A stretch of 5,105 bases of DNA from an uncultured Limnohabitans sp. (GTDB taxonomy: Bacteria; Pseudomonadota; Gammaproteobacteria; Burkholderiales; Burkholderiaceae_C), in contig NZ_CALBEX010000597.1 of NCBI RefSeq assembly GCF_937889215.1, positions 1 to 5,105 on the forward strand. Direction: 5' to 3'. Position numbers and translations under genes: made by a program. The notes under the pieces were generated by a model, which was given only the letters and a program-made list of their open reading frames with translations, was not told the DNA's origin and ran no database searches. Shown one piece after another: positions 1 through 4,108 of the stretch (positions are counted from its first letter, which is position 1; each line of letters begins with the position of its first letter).

Positions 1-91
1 CAACATGGACCAAAGACAGCGCCTTGGTCTCGATTTTCACTCGAACACGAAGGAATGCGGACGGCTGAAGTTTGACCCCGAAAAAGGTCAT
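1..91 (-). CDS. Possible 5' end of an unidentified ORF (runs off window)
   Basis: From an ATG at 91 an open frame of 30 codons runs to the window edge, beginning MTFFGVKLQPSAF. The only ribosome-site candidate, GGTGGA, sits about 11 nt upstream, which is rather far. The codon third-position GC is visibly lower than in ureD. It does not resemble the start of UreA, and I do not recognise it. With only 30 codons it may be chance. The rest of 1-279 holds the repeats, the dyad and the palindrome listed separately and no other supported gene. Confidence 0.2.
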   Translation of the reverse strand, partial: MTFFGVKLQPSAFLRVRVKIETKALSLVHV

Positions 92-144
92 AAGGAAATT
101 ATTCCACCGTGGTGGGTTGGGTTTGACCCACGTCAACGTTTGAC
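70..144 (+). repeat. Three direct GTTTGAC repeats downstream of ureD
   Basis: GTTTGAC occurs at 70-76, 121-127 and 138-144, with start-to-start distances of 51 and 17 bases (51 is three times 17). The first two copies continue as GTTTGACCC. Short repeated TTTGACCC motifs of this type occur at the ends of IS21-family insertion sequences as transposase-binding sites, and also in operator arrays. No transposase gene is visible, so neither is asserted. Confidence 0.35.
123..136. promoter_or_regulatory. TTGAC-N4-GTCAA dyad (FNR/ANR-like shape)
   Basis: TTGACCCACGTCAA is a perfect dyad with the arm length and 4-bp centre of FNR/ANR/DNR sites (TTGAT-N4-ATCAA), with the C/G variation seen in ANR-type half-sites. 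It overlaps the GTTFGAC-type repeats in this region (bases GTTTGAC), so it may equally be part of a repeat array at a mobile element end. No clear promoter is seen beside it. Confidence 0.25.
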
Positions 145-238
145 TTGCACATTTGTGAGCCTGGCCAATGAGGCGTGGCTTGTGTGGGCTGGCGCACCCA
201 GCGCCCCCTATGAAGGGTCAGGGTGGAGTTGTTTGGGC

Positions 239-250
239 TTCTTCGAAGAA
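239..250. repeat. Perfect 12-bp palindrome TTCTTCGAAGAA
   Basis: The sequence is self-complementary over twelve bases and lies about 30 nt after the ureD stop. It is too short and has no following U-run, so it is not called as a terminator. It could be an operator or chance. Confidence 0.2.
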
Positions 251-279
251 CACCGCCACAACCGTTCTCGCCTCAACCC

Positions 280-1110
280 TCACATGTTCCAGATGCGGGG
301 CAAGGTGCCTGGCATGTCCCACAGGGCTGCGCGCCACTGGGCCCAGATTTGGCGCAGCACCTGCACTGCAGGCTCCGTGAGCGGCGACAGCACCCGCACG
401 ACGATGACTTGAGGGTGGGGTGAGGTGGCCCCTGCGCTCAGGCGCAGTGGCGAGGCTTCAAGTGCTTCGCGCGCACAGGCCAGTGCGCTTTCGCTGCGCT
501 CGGCGGCAATGGCGCTGCCTGCTGCAAACACCAAGGTGGCCATGCAGCGGTGGCCCGCCAAACCCAAGGGGCTGTTCATCAAGCGGCTGTCTTGTGCGTC
601 CAGTGTGCCGCGCTCCAACCACACGCCGGGGATTTCCAAGTGTTGGCGAAATGTGCCTTGGGCAAAAGGCAGTTGGGCGGCAGGAAGCCCCAAGGCGGTG
701 ATGTCCCAGGTCATCATCTCGGCGTCAGGGGCCAGCTCAAACACGGCGCGGTTGAGCGCGTCGCATTGGTTGTAGGCAATCGCCTCCAGGGGCAGCCATT
801 CCAGGCGTGCCCCGGCCTCGACCCGGGCATGCACCTGTTGGGTGGCGAGTCCGGCTTCGGAGCGGTAAAAGCGGGTGGCGCCGGGCGTGGTCACCAGGCC
901 ATGGGCACCTTCGCCAACAGTGACGTGCATGTCGAGGGTGTCGCCGCCGGTCAAGCCTCCGGGCGGGTGCACCAACACGTTGTGGCACACCGCATCGCCT
1001 TCGGGGTACAGGCTTTGCAAAATGCGCAGCGGCCCTTGGTGCAGGTAGCGGGCCACGCTGCGATTGGACTCACGGGCGTAGTCCAGTTGCAAGTGGGCGA
1101 GCCAAGTCAT
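280..1110 (-). CDS. ureD: Urease accessory protein UreD (UreH)
   Basis: This 276-residue protein is full length for the family. UreD binds apo-urease and, with UreF, UreG and UreE, helps deliver nickel to the active site in the cytoplasm. Family signatures are GPLRILQSLYPEG (26-38), CHNVLVHPPGGLTGGD (42-57), TTPGATRFYR (74-83), EWLPLEAIAYNQ (104-115) and SPLGLAGH (180-187), and the C-terminus ends in the usual PRIWNM-type tail. The start is the ATG at 1110, 22 nt after the permease stop, with only a weak purine-rich ribosome site. Being last in the visible cluster it should be co-transcribed with the importer from the sigma-54 promoter. In most Burkholderiales ureA follows closely, but here the next 279 nt do not contain it. 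Confidence 0.95.
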   Translation of the reverse strand: MTWLAHLQLDYARESNRSVARYLHQGPLRILQSLYPEGDAVCHNVLVHPPGGLTGGDTLDMHVTVGEGAHGLVTTPGATRFYRSEAGLATQQVHARVEAGARLEWLPLEAIAYNQCDALNRAVFELAPDAEMMTWDITALGLPAAQLPFAQGTFRQHLEIPGVWLERGTLDAQDSRLMNSPLGLAGHRCMATLVFAAGSAIAAERSESALACAREALEASPLRLSAGATSPHPQVIVVRVLSPLTEPAVQVLRQIWAQWRAALWDMPGTLPRIWNM

Positions 1111-1133
1111 GGGGTGGCTCGCCCGAGGGGCAT
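1107..1133 (-). other. Eight-residue mini-ORF bridging permease and ureD
   Basis: An ATG at 1133 overlaps the permease stop as TGATG. The frame MPLGRATP then ends in a TGA that overlaps the ureD start as ATGA. It links the two genes by back-to-back stop/start overlaps and could pass ribosomes from the permease to ureD, which has only a weak ribosome site of its own. It is not called as a protein-coding gene, since chance overlap is likely. Confidence 0.25.
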
Positions 1134-1900
1134 CACTCGCCTTGTGAGCCGCGGTGGGCCCAGCCGGTGGTGCGCTTTTCGATGTAACTGAACAGCTCGT
1201 ACATGATCATGGCCATCGCGCCGACCACGACCAGACCAGAAAACGCCAAGCCCATTTGCATGGCCGAACCGGCAGAGATCAGCAGGTAGCCAATGCCTTC
1301 GTTCGACGCCGTCATCTCGGACACCGTGGTGCCCACAAAGGCCAATGTGATCGCCACTTTGAGTGAGCCGTAAAAGTAAGGCATGGAGCGGGGCAGGCCG
1401 ACTTTGACCAGCACGTCCCAGCGCTTGGCGCCCAGCACGCGCAGCACGTCTTCCAGCTCGGGCTCCAAGGTGGCCAGACCTGTGGCGATGTTCACCATGA
1501 TCGGGAAGAAGCTGATCAGGAAAGCCGTGAGGATGGCGGGGCCGATGCCGATGCCAAACCACACCACCAAGATCGGCACAAAGGCCGCTTTGGGCAGCGC
1601 GTTGAAGGCGGTCATGAGCGGGTACACGGCGGCATAGGCCAAGCGTGAGCTGCCGATGATGAAGCCCAGCAACACGCCCACCACGATGGCAATGCCAAAG
1701 CCCACCATGGTCACCCAATAGGTGCGCCAGGCGTGGCCTGCGATCACGTCGCGGTATTCGATGGTTTGCTGCGCGATGCGCGAGGGGCTGGGGAAAATGA
1801 ATTCCGACGCGTTGAAGGCGCGGCACAGACCTTCCCAGATCAGGATGCTCAGCACCAGCAAGATCCAGGGCGACCAGCTTTCGAGGGATTTTTTGTTCAC
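1133..1900 (-). CDS. ABC transporter permease, NitT/TauT (SsuC/TauC-like) family
   Basis: This 255-residue inner-membrane protein starts with GTG at 1900. Length and layout fit SsuC/TauC-type permeases (about 250-280 residues). Hydrophobic segments lie near residues 10-26, 62-83, 88-115, 118-142, 182-198 and 217-238, which fits about six membrane spans. The EAA-type cytoplasmic loop that contacts the ATPase is seen as ELEDVLRVLGAKRWDVLVKV (148-167) followed by GLPRSMP (168-174), with the conserved glycine at 157. The gene follows the ATPase after 13 nt and its TGA stop is 22 nt before ureD, so the two are almost certainly co-transcribed and perhaps translationally coupled. It forms the channel for the solute delivered by the binding protein. 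The substrate is unknown. Confidence 0.92.
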   Translation of the reverse strand: MNKKSLESWSPWILLVLSILIWEGLCRAFNASEFIFPSPSRIAQQTIEYRDVIAGHAWRTYWVTMVGFGIAIVVGVLLGFIIGSSRLAYAAVYPLMTAFNALPKAAFVPILVVWFGIGIGPAILTAFLISFFPIMVNIATGLATLEPELEDVLRVLGAKRWDVLVKVGLPRSMPYFYGSLKVAITLAFVGTTVSEMTASNEGIGYLLISAGSAMQMGLAFSGLVVVGAMAMIMYELFSYIEKRTTGWAHRGSQGE

Positions 1901-1906
1901 GAGGGG

Positions 1907-1911
1907 CTCCC
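1907..1911 (-). promoter_or_regulatory. Ribosome binding site of the permease (fixes a GTG start)
   Basis: The minus strand has GGGAG, then the spacer CCCCTC, then GTG at 1900. The block GGAGCCCCTC followed by R-TGAACAA is the same as at the binding-protein start (3938 to 3921), differing only at the first base of the start codon. This strongly supports GTG at 1900 over the upstream ATG at 2017, which would lie deep inside the ATPase gene. Confidence 0.8.
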
Positions 1912-1913
1912 GC

Positions 1914-2732
1914 TTATTGGTTGATCGCCGCACCGGTTTTGCGCATGGCACCGATGTGGCCGCGCAACTCGTGCACGATGTTGGTGAATTCAGGGGTGTA
2001 GGTGATCTCCAGATCACGCGGACGCGGCAGGTCGATTTCTTTTTTCACCACAAAGCGGCCGGGGCTCTTGCTCATCACGTACACCGTGTCGGCCAAAAAC
2101 ACCGATTCGCGCAGGTCGTGTGTGACCAAAATCACGTTGAACTTTTGCTCGGTCCACAGGTCGCGCAAGATGCACCAGAGTTCTTCACGGGTGAAGGCGT
2201 CGAGCGCGCCAAAAGGCTCGTCGAGCAGCAGCATCTTGGGCTCATGGATCAAGGCGCGGCAAATGCTGGCGCGTTGCTGCATGCCGCCTGACAGTTGCCA
2301 CGGAAATTTGTCTTCGTAGCCGCCCAGGCCCACGGTGTTTAGCAGCTTGCGGGCGCGCTCTGCGTATTCGGCCTTTTTCTGCTTGAAGTTGGTGCGGTAA
2401 GGCTCCACGATTTCCAGCGGCAGCAGCACATTGTCGAGCGTGGTGCGCCAGGGCAAAAGCGACGAAGCCTGAAACGCCATGCCGCTGATTTTGAGCGGGC
2501 CGGTGACCGGTTGACCATCGACCAGGATGCGGCCTTTGCTGGGCATTTTCAGGCCCGTGGTCAGCTTCATGAAGGTGGACTTGCCGCAGCCCGATGGGCC
2601 GACGATGGCGATGAACTCGCCTTGCTTGACCTGCAAATTGATGTCTTCCACCGCAAAGTGGTTTTGCGCCAGCAACTCGTCGTTGTAGGCCAGCCAGACA
2701 TTCTGGAAATCGACGAATGCGTCTTGGGACAT
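1914..2732 (-). CDS. ABC transporter ATP-binding protein, NitT/TauT (SsuB/TauB-like) family
   Basis: This 272-residue cytoplasmic ATPase powers the importer. All nucleotide-binding motifs are intact: Walker A GPSGCGKS (45-52), Q-loop glutamine 88 in MAFQASSLLPW, signature LSGGMQQR (147-154), Walker B MLLLDEP (167-173) with the catalytic Glu172, D-loop GALD (175-178) and switch His205 in THDLRES. SLLPWRT after the Q-loop is typical of SsuB/TauB/NrtD-like proteins. The start is set at the ATG at 2732 because the family normally begins close to the VDFQNVW strand. The frame is open 46 codons further upstream but that part looks non-coding and contains the hairpin's flank. The ribosome site is poor (no GGAG before the ATG), which fits low expression relative to the binding protein. 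It is 13 nt upstream of the permease gene. Confidence 0.93.
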   Translation of the reverse strand: MSQDAFVDFQNVWLAYNDELLAQNHFAVEDINLQVKQGEFIAIVGPSGCGKSTFMKLTTGLKMPSKGRILVDGQPVTGPLKISGMAFQASSLLPWRTTLDNVLLPLEIVEPYRTNFKQKKAEYAERARKLLNTVGLGGYEDKFPWQLSGGMQQRASICRALIHEPKMLLLDEPFGALDAFTREELWCILRDLWTEQKFNVILVTHDLRESVFLADTVYVMSKSPGRFVVKKEIDLPRPRDLEITYTPEFTNIVHELRGHIGAMRKTGAAINQ

Positions 2733-2762
2733 GGTGAGAGGACTTTGAAATGGTGTTCGAAA

Positions 2763-2772
2763 GTGTATACAC
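2763..2772. promoter_or_regulatory. Perfect 10-bp palindrome GTGTATACAC in the intercistronic gap
   Basis: GTGTATACAC reads the same on both strands and lies about 31 bp upstream of the ATPase start. Its GTATAC core resembles operators of some GntR-family regulators, but no regulator gene is visible and no -35 partner at proper spacing was found. It may be a protein-binding site or chance. The rest of the 164-bp gap 2733-2896 holds only this site and the hairpin. Confidence 0.25.
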
Positions 2773-2852
2773 GCAACGCCCTGCAAAAGCCCAGCATCAC
2801 CCGGAGGTTGGATGTGGGCCCAGGCCGCCGGGGCAATACACCCGCAGCAGTG

Positions 2853-2888
2853 CCAAGCAGCAGTCTGCAAACAGCAGACCGCGCTTGG
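2853..2888 (-). other. Intercistronic mRNA hairpin after the substrate-binding protein gene
   Basis: In the minus-strand transcript CCAAGCGCGGTCTGC pairs with GCAGACTGCTGCTTGG around the loop TGTTT. This gives 15 base pairs, one of them G-U, with a single bulged base. It begins 8 nt after the TAA stop. No U-run follows, so it is not a standard intrinsic terminator. In known importer operons such as malE-malF, hairpins at this place protect the upstream message and raise the amount of binding protein relative to the membrane parts. The same role is inferred here. Confidence 0.6.
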
Positions 2889-2896
2889 GCATCGAA

Positions 2897-3928
2897 TTAC
2901 TTGCCTTTGGGCAGGATGTCCAGCTCTTTGGCCGAGGGCAGGAACGAACCATTCCAGATGTCTTCGGCTTTCACGCGGGTCTTGGTGTTGAAAGCGTCGG
3001 ACACTTGCGAGGCCATCAAGGTCAGGCGCGGGCCGTTGACTTGGCCAAAGCCTTCGGCGCGGGCCGATGGGCTGTTGATGACGGTGTCAATGGCCAGTTG
3101 CAGGCGGCGTGTTTCCAAGGCGGTGTTGATGATGCCGTCGCGTGCCTTGACCGATTCAATGGCTTTGGCGGGGTCGGCGATCACGTCTTTGGCACCCTTG
3201 GTGAAGGCGGCCAAGAAGGCTTTCACGGCAGCGGGGTTTTCCTTCAGGATCTTGGGCGAGGCGATGACCGCGTTGCCATAGAGCTTGACGCCAAAGTCGG
3301 GGTACTGCATGACCACCACGTCTTCGGCTTTCACGCCACGCGCTTCGATGTTGAGCAGCGAGGTGAAGGTGAAGCCGGTGATGGCGTCCACATCGCCGCG
3401 CACCAGCATGGTTTCACGCAAAGGTGGGTCCATCGCTGTCCAGGCCACATTGCCGATGCTGTTGACCTTTTGGAAGATGGGGAAAGCACGGCGGCCAGCG
3501 TCAAACACGGGTGCGCCCAATTTTTTGCCAGCCAGATCGGCAGGGGTTTTGATGCCGGACTTCTTCAGGGCCATGACCGAGGCGGGCGTGTTGTTGTAGA
3601 CCATCATGATGGCCACAGGCTTGTTGGGTGCGTCGGGGTTGTTGGCGTGGAACTCCATCAGGGCGGCCAGGTCGGCAAAGCCTAGGTCGTAAGTGCCCGA
3701 GGCCACGCGGGTCACTGCGCCGCCCGAGCCGTTGCCCGAGTCCACGGTCACGTCCAGCTTGGCGTCTTTGAAGTAGCCTTTGGCTGCAGGCACCAAGAAG
3801 AGCGCTGAAGGGCCCTCAAAGCGCCAGTCCAGTTGGAACTTGATTGGGGTGGTCTGGGCTTGTGCCAGGCCAAAAGACGCGACTGCGGCGACAGCTGCGG
3901 TGGCTTTGATGAAGAAACGCTTGTTCAT
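2897..3928 (-). CDS. ABC transporter periplasmic substrate-binding protein, NMT1/SsuA/TauA (NitT/TauT) family
   Basis: This 343-residue protein starts at the ATG at 3928. The N-terminus MNKRFFIK is basic and is followed by an Ala/Val-rich stretch ending in LAQA-Q, a clear Sec signal peptide with likely cleavage after residue 24, so the mature protein is periplasmic. There is no lipobox cysteine. The mature part opens with IKFQLDWRFEGPSALFLVPAAKGYF (in pieces at 29-53), followed by a GSGGAVTRVASGTYDLGFADL block (67-87), the usual fold-I pattern of NMT1/THI5-like proteins that bind sulfonates, nitrate, pyrimidines or related compounds. A KTPADLAGKKLGAP segment (127-140) marks the start of the second lobe. 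It is the first gene after the sigma-54 promoter and precedes its ATPase and permease. The substrate cannot be read from the sequence. The ureD linkage suggests a nitrogen compound. Confidence 0.9.
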   Translation of the reverse strand: MNKRFFIKATAAVAAVASFGLAQAQTTPIKFQLDWRFEGPSALFLVPAAKGYFKDAKLDVTVDSGNGSGGAVTRVASGTYDLGFADLAALMEFHANNPDAPNKPVAIMMVYNNTPASVMALKKSGIKTPADLAGKKLGAPVFDAGRRAFPIFQKVNSIGNVAWTAMDPPLRETMLVRGDVDAITGFTFTSLLNIEARGVKAEDVVVMQYPDFGVKLYGNAVIASPKILKENPAAVKAFLAAFTKGAKDVIADPAKAIESVKARDGIINTALETRRLQLAIDTVINSPSARAEGFGQVNGPRLTLMASQVSDAFNTKTRVKAEDIWNGSFLPSAKELDILPKGK

Positions 3929-3934
3929 GAGGGG

Positions 3935-3939
3935 CTCCT
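3935..3939 (-). promoter_or_regulatory. Ribosome binding site of the substrate-binding protein (fixes its start)
   Basis: The minus strand has AGGAG followed by a 6-nt spacer CCCCTC and then ATG at 3928. This favours the ATG at 3928 over an in-frame TTG at 3946, which would place the ribosome site inside the gene. It also lets the protein begin directly with a normal signal peptide. Confidence 0.8.
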
Positions 3940-3966
3940 GGGTCAAATAAACGGTGATTCTTGTCT

Positions 3967-3982
3967 AGCAAAATCGGTGCCA
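3967..3982 (-). promoter_or_regulatory. Sigma-54 (RpoN) promoter, -24/-12 element
   Basis: The minus strand reads TGGCACCGATTTTGCT, against the consensus TGGCACG-N4-TTGCW. Eleven of twelve defined positions match, the GG and GC doublets are intact, and their spacing is exactly ten bases. With GC at -13/-12 transcription would begin near 3956, giving a leader of about 28 nt before the substrate-binding protein start at 3928. Sigma-54 promoters need an enhancer-binding activator, and the NtrC-like sites upstream supply a natural candidate. This implies nitrogen-limitation control of the transporter-ureD cluster. Confidence 0.8.
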
Positions 3983-3996
3983 TTATCGACCATGTG

Positions 3997-4015
3997 CCTG
4001 ACGGCGTATGTCAGG
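3997..4015. promoter_or_regulatory. Dyad between enhancer and core promoter, possible operator
   Basis: Perfect 6-bp arms CCTGAC and GTCAGG flank a 7-nt centre. The dyad is centred about 50 bp upstream of the predicted sigma-54 start, where a second regulator or a DNA-bending protein often binds. The adjoining minus-strand GATCAA only half-resembles an IHF site, so IHF is not called. No T-run follows on the minus strand, which argues against a terminator for the malic enzyme gene. The regulator, if any, is unknown. Confidence 0.3.
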
Positions 4016-4030
4016 TTGATCCCCTAGAAA

Positions 4031-4047
4031 TCCCCAGTTTTGGTGCC
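4031..4047. promoter_or_regulatory. NtrC-like enhancer site, proximal (one good half-site)
   Basis: The plus strand reads TCCCCAGTTTTGGTGCC. The right half TGGTGCC matches the NtrC half-site TGGTGCA at six of seven positions, while the left half matches at only three of seven, so this is a strong half-site rather than a full dyad. The centre is about 83 bp upstream of the predicted start. Together with the distal site it also creates a 9-bp inverted repeat (TTTTGGTGC ... GCACCAAAA), which is unlikely to be a by-product of coding, since no gene lies here. Confidence 0.5.
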
Positions 4048-4063
4048 CATTCAGGACTCAAAA

Positions 4064-4080
4064 TGCACCAAAATGGGGCT
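4064..4080. promoter_or_regulatory. NtrC-like enhancer site, distal
   Basis: The plus strand reads TGCACCAAAATGGGGCT. Against the enterobacterial NtrC dyad TGCACCA-N3-TGGTGCA the left half is perfect and the right half has two mismatches. The centre (4072) is about 116 bp upstream of the predicted sigma-54 transcription start. Its centre lies 33 bp from the proximal site at 4031-4047, close to the 32-bp spacing of the paired NtrC sites upstream of E. coli glnA. Binding is inferred, not shown. Confidence 0.6.
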
Positions 4081-4108
4081 TTCATCCTCTTTTTTCCCTT
4101 TTGGCCCT

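Noticed and set aside
189..206. GC-rich inverted repeat (GGCGC/GCGCC) after ureD as a terminator
   Set aside because: The stem is only five base pairs with competing pairings, and no U-run follows on the minus strand.
5..412. Plus-strand open frame of 135 codons at the left edge
   Set aside because: Its second half is antisense to the conserved C-terminus of UreD and its first half crosses the repeat region, with no domain recognised. It was not called, although its first part lies in non-coding DNA.
550..1191. Plus-strand open frame of 213 codons opposite ureD
   Set aside because: It is a shadow of ureD codon bias, runs past the ureD start into the permease gene, and has no family features.
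1107..1826. Minus-strand open frame of 239 codons in another frame of the permease
   Set aside because: It is Arg/His-rich and overlaps the permease almost entirely, while the permease frame has clear membrane segments and an EAA loop.
1901..2017. N-terminal extension of the permease to an ATG at 2017
   Set aside because: The extra 39 residues lie inside the ATPase gene and are not membrane-like. The GTG at 1900 has a strong ribosome site.
2840..2858. Second sigma-54-like element TTGGCACTGCTGCGG on the minus strand
   Set aside because: The TGGCAC part is good, but the -12 position is GG instead of GC at the required ten-base spacing.
2733..2870. N-terminal extension of the ATPase by 46 codons
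   Set aside because: It has no ATPase-family resemblance, begins within the hairpin and would make the protein unusually long.
2750..3685. Long plus-strand open frame (311 codons) opposite the binding-protein gene
   Set aside because: It lies antisense to a well-supported gene, has no recognisable domain and has a His/Gly/Val-rich composition typical of the reverse reading of GC-rich codons.
4085..4108. T-rich run after the malic enzyme gene as a terminator
   Set aside because: On the transcribed (minus) strand it reads as an A-rich run and is not preceded by a stable stem.
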